Shown here: positions 1 to 4,696 of the stretch, piece after piece
How positions within the stretch are numbered: the first letter of the stretch is position 1
Layout: the number at the start of each line of letters is the position of its first letter
From: Cyanobacteriota bacterium
GTDB lineage: Bacteria; Cyanobacteriota; Cyanobacteriia; Phormidesmidales; Phormidesmidaceae
Assembly (NCBI GenBank): GCA_027483425.1
Contig: JAIXUR010000330.1
Location: forward strand, 1-7,136
Length of the DNA stretch: 7,136 bases
Direction: 5' to 3'
Made by a program: the position numbers and the translations under genes
Notes under the pieces: generated by a model
Told to the model about the DNA's origin: nothing
The model's database searches: none
Seen by the model: only the letters and a program-made list of their open reading frames with translations

Positions 1-1
1 C

Positions 2-118
2 ATTGACAACTGGGCCTTCTCGGGGGAAGACACCCCCGATCCCACCTGCCGCGAACGGCTACGGCGGTGCTGTCGGCAGGTGTTTTCGTTGTTTAATGCG
101 GCCTTAGAAAACAGTTAA
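2..118 (+). CDS. 3' end of an unrecognised protein gene (5' partial)
   Basis: An open frame enters from the left edge and runs 38 codons to a TAA at 116-118. The visible tail is hydrophilic and then arginine- and cysteine-rich (CRERLRRCCRQVF), ending in FNAALENS, so it is probably an amphipathic C-terminal helix. No signal, membrane segment or family motif can be recognised from so little. It is called as a gene because the frame is open to the edge, its codon use is like the other genes here, and the repeat-rich non-coding stretch begins right after the stop. Nothing can be said about its function; it could also be a chance open frame. Confidence 0.5.
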   Translation: MDNWAFSGEDTPDPTCRERLRRCCRQVFSLFNAALENS

Positions 119-174
119 GGAACTGCCAAGCAATTAACCATCCCAATCCCAAGTTGCAAGGAAGGTTCGGGCAC

Positions 175-203
175 TTTGGGGCAATTTAAATTTTGAAAGT
201 CCC
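175..203 (+). repeat. 29-bp direct repeat, left copy
   Basis: This 29-base segment, with the AT-rich core TAAATTTTGAAAGTCCC, recurs at 330-358 with only two differences (positions 7 and 12 of the unit). The left copy runs directly into the palindromic element at 201-312, sharing its CCC. Confidence 0.8.
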
Positions 204-312
204 GTAGGGGCGAACCGATGTGTTCGCCCCAGTCTTTGCCGTGGGGAAATTTGCGTTAGGAAGCAGGCCCGATGCTGAGATTAGGGCAGACACGTAGGTC
301 TGCCCCTACGGG
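201..312. repeat. Palindromic intergenic repeat element with 11-bp terminal inverted repeats and two hairpins
   Basis: The ends CCCGTAGGGGC (201-211) and GCCCCTACGGG (302-312) are perfect inverted repeats. Inside are two further hairpins of the same design. GGGGCGAAC (207-215) pairs with GTTCGCCCC (222-230) across a 6-base loop, and GGGCAGAC (284-291) pairs with GTCTGCCC (298-305) across a 6-base loop. GTAGGGGC-type palindromes are common dispersed intergenic repeats in filamentous cyanobacteria (recalled, not searched). Two adjacent repeat units that happen to form outer inverted ends would look the same. Confidence 0.7.
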
Positions 313-329
313 GTTGGAGGTTCTGGAAT

Positions 330-358
330 TTTGGGACAATGTAAATTTTGAAAGTCCC
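330..358 (+). repeat. 29-bp direct repeat, right copy
   Basis: Second copy of the unit at 175-203, 155 bp downstream in the same orientation. It ends at CCC, one base before the TAA target duplication of the 130-bp element that follows. The two copies bracket the palindromic element, so they may be part of a larger dispersed repeat or a duplication around it. Confidence 0.8.
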
Positions 359-361
359 TAA

Positions 362-491
362 GAGGGTGTTTGAAAAGTCAAAGAGCGTCTCAGATTATAC
401 CTAGGTCGTAGGGTAATGTCCTCAAAAATCAGCGTTTTTGCTGCCTCTTGGTGGCAAATCAGACCTGGGACAACCCTTTTCAAACACCCTC
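362..491. mobile_element. MITE-like non-autonomous element, 130 bp, with 16-bp terminal inverted repeats
   Basis: GAGGGTGTTTGAAAAG at 362-377 is the exact reverse complement of 476-491. The element is flanked by TAA on both sides (359-361 and 492-494), the 3-bp TNA-type duplication seen with some IS5-family transposases. The interior has no credible gene; it contains a small hairpin, CAAAAA (423-428) with TTTTTG (435-440). This is the structure of a miniature inverted-repeat element mobilised in trans, or the collapsed ends of a full insertion sequence. The IS5-type assignment is inference from the end sequence and duplication size. The element sits about 30 bp beyond the cysE stop codon. Confidence 0.75.
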
Positions 492-520
492 TAATGCTAA
501 AGGGGCTAGGATTTTTTCAA

Positions 521-1261
521 CTAAATGCCACTGCCATCGAGGAATTCTTCAATGGCTTTATTTTGCAGACTACAGCGGATCCCGCCTTTCGTAGAACTCA
601 CAGCACCCACTAAAACGGGTTCGAGTCGAGCTTGTCCTATGGCCTGGACTTCTTTCTCGAGGGCCTCAATGCGGTCTAGCAGGGCGCGAATAACCTGGGC
701 CTCGGAGTCAGGCAGGTGGCCGTGCTCGAGGGGTTCAACCCGCTCTCCAGCACGGTACACGATGCGCCCAGGCACACCCACTACGGTACAGTCAGAGGGC
801 ACTTCTCGCAGGACGACGGAGCCCGCCCCAATCCGTACGTTATGGCCGATATAAATATTGCCCAGCACCTTGGCCCCAGCTCCGACCACCACGTTATCTC
901 CCAGGGTGGGGTGGCGCTTGCCACATTCTTTGCCGGTACCCCCCAGGGTCACCCCCTGGTAGATCAGGACGTAGTCACCGATGATGGCCGTTTCACCAAT
1001 CACGACGCCCATGCCGTGGTCGATAAACACCCCCTTGCCAATGGTGGCACCCGGATGAATCTCAACGCCGGTGAGAAATCGCGCCAGGTGAGAAATTAAC
1101 CGAGGCACTAGAGGCAAGCCCAGATTCCATAACCAGTGGCTGAACCGATGTAGCGCCAGGGCGTGGAAACCAGGGTAGCAGGTCAGAACCTCCAGCCAAC
1201 TGCGGGCGGCGGGGTCGCGCTCAAAGACAATGCGGAAATCGGCAATCAGGGTTTTTAGCAC
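521..1261 (-). CDS. cysE: Serine O-acetyltransferase
   Basis: Transfers acetyl from acetyl-CoA to L-serine to give O-acetylserine, the acceptor for sulfide in cytoplasmic cysteine synthesis. The 246-aa product has a helical N-terminal part (about 1-65) and a left-handed beta-helix of hexapeptide repeats (about 66-165). Residues matching the E. coli catalytic set are visible: Asp16 (ERDPAA), Asp81-His82 (IDHGMG) and His117 (KRHP), together with the GGTGK acetyl-CoA loop. Compared with E. coli CysE it lacks about 75 N-terminal residues, as is usual for the short form found in cyanobacteria. The start is GTG at 1261, chosen because the family begins MLKTLxADFRIxFERDPAAR; no clear ribosome site precedes it. 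The tail after about residue 210 is poorly conserved and ends AIEEFLDGSGI. It lies 76 bp downstream of the secreted-protein gene on the same strand, so cotranscription is possible. Confidence 0.96.
   Translation of the reverse strand: MLKTLIADFRIVFERDPAARSWLEVLTCYPGFHALALHRFSHWLWNLGLPLVPRLISHLARFLTGVEIHPGATIGKGVFIDHGMGVVIGETAIIGDYVLIYQGVTLGGTGKECGKRHPTLGDNVVVGAGAKVLGNIYIGHNVRIGAGSVVLREVPSDCTVVGVPGRIVYRAGERVEPLEHGHLPDSEAQVIRALLDRIEALEKEVQAIGQARLEPVLVGAVSSTKGGIRCSLQNKAIEEFLDGSGI
533..556. repeat. 24-bp near-palindrome inside the cysE 3' end
   Basis: GCCATCGAGGAA is followed directly by TTCTTCAATGGC, which pairs with it at 10 of 12 positions plus one G-T. It encodes the AIEEFLDG part of the CysE tail. 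It may be a chance result of codon use, or a 3'-end structure helping define the transcript end, although no T-run follows on the minus strand. Confidence 0.35.
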
Positions 1262-1302
1262 AGGGATTGCAGTTAACGGTAATGGCAGTTTTACTATCCT
1301 AG

Positions 1303-1350
1303 CGTGGGCCTGCCCCTAGCTAACACTAGCCCTTGGACTAGGGGCCCACG
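1303..1350 (-). terminator. Stem-loop at the 3' end of the secreted-protein gene
   Basis: GCCCCTAG (1312-1319) pairs with CTAGGGGC (1338-1345), and the outer CGTGG (1303-1307) pairs with CCACG (1346-1350), leaving a 4-base bulge on one side and an 18-base loop. The right arm contains the stop codon of the secreted-protein gene. No U-run follows on the minus strand, so this may be an mRNA 3'-end or processing structure rather than an intrinsic terminator. It could separate expression of that gene from cysE. Confidence 0.4.
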
Positions 1351-1823
1351 GTCAGGGAGTAGTCGTAGCGCTGTCCCTGAATGTGGGAGCCCACCCAGAT
1401 CCGATAGGTACCGGCTGACCAGCCCTGATCTTGTACCATGGCGTCGGGGTTGCGGCGATCGGTGTCTTCACCGCAGCGCACGGTGCCGTCGTTAGGCCCC
1501 TGGATGAGCAAGCTAGTGTCGTTGCCACCGCTGTTGACTTGCAGGGTGAGGGCGGCAAAGTCTTGCTGTAGCACCATGATATGGTCGGGAGTATTGTCGG
1601 CAAACCCGGCACAGACCGTGCCGTTGCGATCGCGCCCAGCCAGATTGGAGAGGGCAAAAATGCCGTTGGTGGAGCCGCTGACGCTGGCTGTCGGGCTGGC
1701 CCCAGACAGGGTAAACGACTCAAATCTAGCCTGCTGAGCTAGGGTGGGCAGCACCCCAACGACTCCCACGACCAAACCCACCACGAGCGCTGCTACCCCA
1801 TATCGCCGATATTGAGTGACCAT
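1338..1823 (-). CDS. Secreted protein with pre-peptidase C-terminal (PPC)-like beta domain
   Basis: The 161-aa product starts with a signal peptide: MVTQYRRYG, a hydrophobic stretch at about 9-26, and a likely cut after Ala29 (PTLA/QQ). The exported part is a small beta-rich domain with the pattern LTLQVNSGGNDTSLLIQGPN, then GTYRIWVGS, ending YDYSLTV. This pattern is typical of the PPC/DVUA0089-type domains of cyanobacterial exported proteins. Cys71 and Cys117 could form a disulfide. No catalytic motif is seen, so a binding or structural role in the periplasm or outside is inferred. The start at 1823 is preferred over an in-frame ATG at 1928 because AGGAG (complement of 1833-1837) lies 9 bases upstream and the signal peptide begins there. 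The exact domain family is uncertain; the gene itself is secure. Confidence 0.85.
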   Translation of the reverse strand: MVTQYRRYGVAALVVGLVVGVVGVLPTLAQQARFESFTLSGASPTASVSGSTNGIFALSNLAGRDRNGTVCAGFADNTPDHIMVLQQDFAALTLQVNSGGNDTSLLIQGPNDGTVRCGEDTDRRNPDAMVQDQGWSAGTYRIWVGSHIQGQRYDYSLTVGP

Positions 1824-1832
1824 ACCTAGAAT

Positions 1833-1837
1833 CTCCT
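1833..1837 (-). promoter_or_regulatory. Ribosome binding site that fixes the start of the secreted-protein gene
   Basis: AGGAG on the minus strand, 9 bases before the ATG at 1821-1823. It supports the shorter, signal-peptide-bearing product over the longer frame starting at 1928. Confidence 0.75.
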
Positions 1838-1885
1838 GCGGTTCACTTCTATGGTGGTCGCTCACCGTTGCGATCGCTAGCCCTA

Positions 1886-1913
1886 TTAGACAGAAGTTAG
1901 AACTGTCTATACT
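1886..1913 (+). promoter_or_regulatory. Candidate promoter and overlapping operator-like inverted repeat
   Basis: On the + strand TTAGAC (1886-1891) and TATACT (1908-1913) are 16 bases apart, a plausible sigma-70-type promoter reading toward the small membrane protein, with a leader of about 105 bases. A 7-bp inverted repeat, TAGACAG (1887-1893) with CTGTCTA (1903-1909), spans the spacer and touches both boxes, as a repressor operator would. The region is divergent, so it could also control the secreted-protein gene on the other strand, where TATAGA (1906-1911) is a weaker -10. This rests on sequence appearance only. Confidence 0.35.
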
Positions 1914-2026
1914 ACGCATAAGACGCATTAAAAACTGGGTGGGGCTCCCTGAGTCTCCCTCTCAACGCTCCCCCTCAGCCGACGCTCTCTGGCTTTTCAC
2001 CCCCCCCTCTCTCAAGAGATGCAGTG

Positions 2027-2182
2027 ATGGAAGTTGTCTTACTCATTCTTTGCGCCGCCGCCGCCTGGGTATTTGGCACCACCGTAGACAGTCTGCCTGG
2101 CCTAGGCATGTTCCTAGTCCCCTCCCCCTGGTTGCTCGGGGGCCTGGCCTTGGTCGCCGTCACCTGGCTCATGGGTGATTGA
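2027..2182 (+). CDS. Small two-helix membrane protein, 51 aa, function unknown
   Basis: The frame runs from ATG at 2027 to TGA at 2180-2182. The product is strongly hydrophobic. A first membrane segment covers about residues 2-18 (VVLLILCAAAAWVF), and a second about 33-49 ends in TWLMGD. They are joined by a Gly/Pro-containing turn (DSLPGLGMF, about 21-29). This N-in/C-in hairpin layout is inferred from hydrophobicity. A weak purine-rich AAGAGA (2014-2019) precedes the start, and a GTG codon immediately before the ATG is an alternative start. Coding is supported by a sensible membrane topology, biased third codon positions, and its fit between a promoter candidate and the convergent bactofilin gene, whose stop lies 24 bp away. 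I cannot assign a function or family; it resembles short conserved hypothetical proteins of cyanobacteria. Confidence 0.65.
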   Translation: MEVVLLILCAAAAWVFGTTVDSLPGLGMFLVPSPWLLGGLALVAVTWLMGD

Positions 2183-2206
2183 CCCCAGCGGGTTCAATCC
2201 GCCGCC

Positions 2207-2602
2207 CTAGGACTCGGTCGTGCCGTAGAGTTCTGGCACCTCTCGGGCTGGGGGTAGCGATTTAGCATCACGGGTTTCGATATAGCCGCTGTAGTAAGCC
2301 CCGGCCTCAATTTCCAAGGATCCGGCCACCACGTCGCCCTCTAGGCGGGCGGTACGGCTGAGGGTCAGCTTGCCCTCAGCAAACACCCTGGCCTTTAAAA
2401 CTCCCTGCACCACAATATTATGGGCCTTCACCTCGGGGCCTTCAACCAACCCCGTGGATGAAATTTCCAGATCGCCCTTGATGTCTACGGTGCCGTGGAT
2501 CACGCCGTCTACTCGCAGCATGCCCTCGGCGTGGAGAACCCCTTCAAACTCGGTTTTTTGGCTCAGGTAGGTCAATAGCGGAGTTGGCTTGCGTTTAAAC
2601 AT
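2207..2602 (-). CDS. Bactofilin (polymer-forming cytoskeletal protein)
   Basis: The 131-aa product is almost entirely one bactofilin (DUF583) domain, at about residues 17-107. It is a right-handed beta-helix made of short strands with regularly spaced glycine and valine/isoleucine, as in GMLRVDGVIHGTVDIKGDLEI, then VVQGVLKARVFAEGKLTL, and ending GDVVAGSLEIEAGAYYSGYI. Bactofilins polymerise without nucleotides into filaments, often membrane-associated, and act in cell shape or in locating wall-modifying enzymes. The short basic N-terminus (MFKRK) could contact the membrane. The C-terminal 24 residues are a disordered-looking tail with prolines. Length is typical of small bactofilins. The ATG at 2602 is well supported by AGGAGG 8 bases upstream (complement of 2611-2616). 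It converges with the 51-aa gene and diverges from the carotenoid protein-like gene. A long structured leader is described separately. Confidence 0.93.
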   Translation of the reverse strand: MFKRKPTPLLTYLSQKTEFEGVLHAEGMLRVDGVIHGTVDIKGDLEISSTGLVEGPEVKAHNIVVQGVLKARVFAEGKLTLSRTARLEGDVVAGSLEIEAGAYYSGYIETRDAKSLPPAREVPELYGTTES

Positions 2603-2633
2603 CAGATCGTCCTCCTAACTCCAGCGACAAACC

Positions 2634-2671
2634 TTAAAACAGCTGAGCTGCCCATCGGACAGCTCAGTTGT
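2634..2671 (-). promoter_or_regulatory. Leader hairpin with terminator-like end upstream of bactofilin
   Basis: Arms 2639-2650 (ACAGCTGAGCTG) and 2660-2671 (CAGCTCAGTTGT) pair over 12 positions with one G-U and a 9-base loop. On the minus strand the stem is followed by TTTT (2635-2638) and then AAGG, so it resembles a short intrinsic terminator. It lies about 37 bases before the bactofilin start codon. It may be an attenuator in the bactofilin leader, or the end of a separate RNA of about 200 nt starting at the promoter near 2838-2866. The U-run is short, so termination may be partial. Confidence 0.5.
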
Positions 2672-2837
2672 GTAACTAAATCTTAAAAGAGAATGGCCCT
2701 GGCTTGGGCAGGAATCTACCCGAATACGAAAGAACAGCCTGTCCGCTCCGGGGATCGCGGCGATCGCTGGCCATGGGCAGACCGCAAATCCGAAGAAATT
2801 TTTAAGAAATACCTTTTTCTCTAAGGCATCGGGGATC

Positions 2838-2866
2838 AATATAAATAGACGATAAACCGCTTTTAA
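2838..2866 (-). promoter_or_regulatory. Candidate promoter for bactofilin or a leader RNA
   Basis: On the minus strand TTAAAA (2861-2866) and TATATT (2838-2843) are exactly 17 bases apart, matching 4/6 and 5/6 of the sigma-70 consensus. Transcription would begin near 2831 and give a 5' leader of about 230 bases before bactofilin. The overlapping + strand TATAAA (2840-2845) could be a -10 for the divergent gene but has no good -35. Confidence 0.4.
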
Positions 2867-2997
2867 TTGATTGCCTTCCTTCGCGGACAACGCTGCTTCC
2901 CTTTTGAAACCCTAGGGCGTCAGGGGCTGTTACATCTCCTGGCACGGCTGGGCAGAATGAATCAGAATGAAGGAGCGGCAAGTTCACCTCCATCCAT

Positions 2998-3025
2998 CGC
3001 TATTACAACTGAACCGCTATTACAA
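2998..3025 (+). repeat. 11-bp direct repeat upstream of the carotenoid protein-like gene
   Basis: CGCTATTACAA occurs at 2998-3008 and again at 3015-3025, exact and in the same orientation, with a 17-bp period. It lies 37-64 bp before the start codon at 3062. Same-phase repeats this close to a start codon can be regulator sites, but no known binding motif is recognised. Confidence 0.45.
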
Positions 3026-3047
3026 GCCCATCTCCATAAAAAAATCC

Positions 3048-3052
3048 AAGGA
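3048..3052 (+). promoter_or_regulatory. Ribosome binding site deciding the start at 3062
   Basis: AAGGA lies 9 bases before the ATG at 3062. In-frame upstream starts at 2867 and 2957 have no comparable site and would add a segment that does not look like protein. Confidence 0.65.
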
Positions 3053-3061
3053 AAAGCCGCT

Positions 3062-3505
3062 ATGACTGCCATCGATGTCCGTCTTCCGTTTGAGCAAGCT
3101 GTCCAAGCCTTTGAGGCTGCCCCTGCCGAGTGCCAGATTGCAGTGCTTTGGCAAACCTACGACACCCTAGGTCATGCCTTCGCTACCATTGCTCCGGTGG
3201 CTCTGTTTTCCCAGGCAGTCCAGCAACTGATCAGCCAAATCCAGCAGGTCGATCGCCCCGATCAACTCTCCGTTCTGCGTGACATCCTAGCTGGGTCTGA
3301 TACCCGCTTTTCTCACGCCTACCAGGCCCTCAACATCAACATGAAGCTGGCCTTCTGGCATCGTCTGTTTACTCTGATGCCTACCAGTCGCTTATCCCTA
3401 GCAACCTGCCAAGACGGTCTCTCTGCACCCAGCAACCTGTTGGCTTGCCTAGACAGCATGGGACTCAACGAGCGCCTGCATTTTTTGCGCCAGGTGGTGA
3501 GCTAA
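3062..3505 (+). CDS. Helical carotenoid protein-like (stand-alone OCP N-terminal-type domain)
   Basis: The 147-aa product aligns by eye along its whole length with the all-helical carotenoid-binding N-domain of OCP. Corresponding blocks are QIAVLWQTYDTLG with OCP QLALIWFAYLEMG, then NINMKLAFWHRLFTLM with SPNIKLGFWYELGRFM, and LNERLHFLRQVV with PGQQITVLRNCV. Equivalents of key OCP residues are Trp30 (W41), Tyr33 (Y44), Trp99 (W110), Met106 (M117) and Arg143 (R155). OCP Tyr111 is His100 here and Cys84 is replaced by Arg73. No NTF2-like C-domain follows, so the architecture is that of helical carotenoid proteins, soluble carotenoid carriers and quenchers of singlet oxygen or phycobilisome energy. 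Divergence is high, and loss of carotenoid binding is possible. The start at 3062 has AAGGA 9 bases upstream. The ABC ATPase gene follows on the same strand after 89 bp; bactofilin is divergent. Confidence 0.8.
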   Translation: MTAIDVRLPFEQAVQAFEAAPAECQIAVLWQTYDTLGHAFATIAPVALFSQAVQQLISQIQQVDRPDQLSVLRDILAGSDTRFSHAYQALNINMKLAFWHRLFTLMPTSRLSLATCQDGLSAPSNLLACLDSMGLNERLHFLRQVVS

Positions 3506-3594
3506 CCCTAGCCTGGACCATTGACCCAGCGTTGACGGGAGGTTGGCGGTAAAGTGAAGACCGTTGGCTTACTGTCCTGAGGTCTTTTGCCGCC

Positions 3595-4596
3595 ATGCCC
3601 ACCATTGATGTCAATCGGCTCAGCAAGCGCTATCCAGTCGCCATGAAGGAGGCTGGCTTGGGCGGCACCTTGAAACACTTTTTTCGCCGCCAGTACCGCT
3701 TGGTGGAGGCCGTCAAAGACATTTCCTTTCACATTGAGCCCGGGGAGGTGGTGGGTTTCCTCGGCCCAAACGGGGCTGGCAAGACCACGACGCTGAAAAT
3801 GCTGACCGGGCTGATTCACCCCTCGAGCGGTACCGTACAGGTGGGTGATTACACCCCCTTTCAGCGGCGGGCGGATTTTTTGCAGGACATTACCCTGGTC
3901 ATGGGGCAAAAACAGCAGCTCCTGTGGGATTTGCCAGCCCTAGATTCCCTGCGGATTAACGGGGCCATCTATGGCCTCTCGGACAAAGAGTTTCACCACC
4001 GTATCGATGAACTCACCGAGATGCTTGCCCTCCAGGGAAAGCTCTCCCAGCCCGTGCGCAAGCTTTCCCTCGGGGAGCGGATGAAGGCGGAGATGATGGC
4101 GGCCCTGCTGCATCGTCCTCGGGTTCTGTTTTTAGACGAGCCCACCCTGGGCCTAGATGTCAATGCCCAGGTGGCCGTACGGGAGTTTTTGCGCGACTAC
4201 AACCGCCGCTACCAGGCCACCATTTTGTTGACCAGCCACTATATGGCCGACATCACGGCCCTGTGTCGGCGGGTGCTGTTGATTTACCAGGGACAGCTGA
4301 TCTACGATGGTAGCCTAGAAGGGCTGCTCGATCGCTTTGCCCCCTACCGGGAAGTGACCGTAGACCTGGCCATAAACTGCGATGCCGCCACCCTCAGCCG
4401 CTACGGCGAAATTGAGAGTCTAGAGGGCTGCACCGCCCGGCTGATTGTACGCCGCGAGGATCTGACCGGAACCGTAGGCCAACTGCTGAGCGACCTGGAT
4501 GTGCAAGATTTGACCGTCAGCGATCCCCCAGTAGAAGAGGTGATCGGGCGAGTATTTGCAGCGGGATCGGCAGAGCGGGCGGATAAACTGGCGTAG
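3595..4596 (+). CDS. ABC transporter ATP-binding protein (ABC-2 / COG4586-type exporter ATPase)
   Basis: The 333-aa cytoplasmic ATPase has every nucleotide-binding motif. These are Walker A GPNGAGKT (57-64), a Q-loop in VMGQKQQLLWDLP (102-114), signature LSLGE (157-161), Walker B VLFLDEP with catalytic Glu182, D-loop LGLD (185-188) and switch His215 (TSHYM). The N-terminal insertion (about 16-37, basic, HFFRRQYR) and the GQKQQLLWDLP block are characteristic of COG4586 ATPases, which normally act with two ABC-2/DUF990 membrane subunits. The substrate is unknown. About 90 C-terminal residues (from about 245) form an accessory domain. No permease gene lies in the window, and the next genes are on the opposite strand, so the partners must be elsewhere. 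The ATG at 3595 lacks a strong ribosome site; GAGG at 3579-3582 is rather far. Cotranscription with the preceding gene is possible. Confidence 0.93.
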   Translation: MPTIDVNRLSKRYPVAMKEAGLGGTLKHFFRRQYRLVEAVKDISFHIEPGEVVGFLGPNGAGKTTTLKMLTGLIHPSSGTVQVGDYTPFQRRADFLQDITLVMGQKQQLLWDLPALDSLRINGAIYGLSDKEFHHRIDELTEMLALQGKLSQPVRKLSLGERMKAEMMAALLHRPRVLFLDEPTLGLDVNAQVAVREFLRDYNRRYQATILLTSHYMADITALCRRVLLIYQGQLIYDGSLEGLLDRFAPYREVTVDLAINCDAATLSRYGEIESLEGCTARLIVRREDLTGTVGQLLSDLDVQDLTVSDPPVEEVIGRVFAAGSAERADKLA

Positions 4597-4620
4597 CTTG
4601 GATCAAGCGCCACAATTTTT
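4590..4620 (+). terminator. Candidate intrinsic terminator of the ABC ATPase gene
   Basis: GCTTG (4596-4600) pairs with CAAGC (4604-4608) around a 3-base loop, and the outer GGC (4590-4592) pairs with GCC (4609-4611) past a 3-base bulge. A run of five T residues (4616-4620) follows. The stem includes the stop codon. The stem is short, so strength is uncertain, but the placement between convergent genes fits. Confidence 0.45.
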
Positions 4621-4696
4621 GTCCTCTCCAGTCCACCCCCGCCGCATGCCCCAAGGTTTCTAGGGAACCATGCCTCCATGCAGCCCCCGTAGATGA

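Larger units (their letters stand above)
119..520. other. Gene-free, repeat-rich stretch between the left-edge gene and cysE
   Basis: About 400 bp with no credible coding frame; a 65-codon open frame at 416-613 crosses the mobile element and runs antisense into cysE. The stretch is occupied by the direct repeat pair, the palindromic element and the MITE-like element listed separately. Positions 119-174 and 313-329 show nothing notable. Confidence 0.7.

Noticed and set aside
201..305. CRISPR array suggested by repeated palindromic units
   Set aside because: Only two hairpins with different sequences and unequal spacing; no set of identical repeats with unique spacers and no cas genes.
416..613. 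Plus-strand 65-codon frame across the MITE-like element
   Set aside because: It crosses an element boundary and runs antisense into cysE; no family features.
1824..1928. Longer N-terminus for the secreted protein from the ATG at 1928
   Set aside because: It would place 35 residues in front of a clear signal peptide and ignore the AGGAG 9 bases before the ATG at 1823.
2188..2202. GCGG...CCGC hairpin between the convergent stops as a bidirectional terminator
   Set aside because: Short stem and no T-run on either strand.
2615..2890. Minus-strand open frame of 91 codons in the bactofilin leader
   Set aside because: Non-ATG start without a ribosome site, a composition unlike a folded protein, and overlap with the promoter candidate and leader hairpin.
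2867..3061. In-frame N-terminal extension of the carotenoid protein-like gene (starts at 2867 or 2957)
   Set aside because: The extra residues lack the character of a protein, have no ribosome site, include the 11-bp repeats, and do not align with the OCP N-domain; the start at 3062 has AAGGA at a good distance.
3521..3560. Promoter before the ABC ATPase (TTGACC and TTGACG at 3521 and 3532)
   Set aside because: Two -35-like hexamers are present, but no acceptable -10 lies at 16-18 bases from either.
3508..3909. Minus-strand 133-codon frame opposite the ABC ATPase start
   Set aside because: It lies mostly antisense to the Walker A region of a certain gene; a shadow frame.
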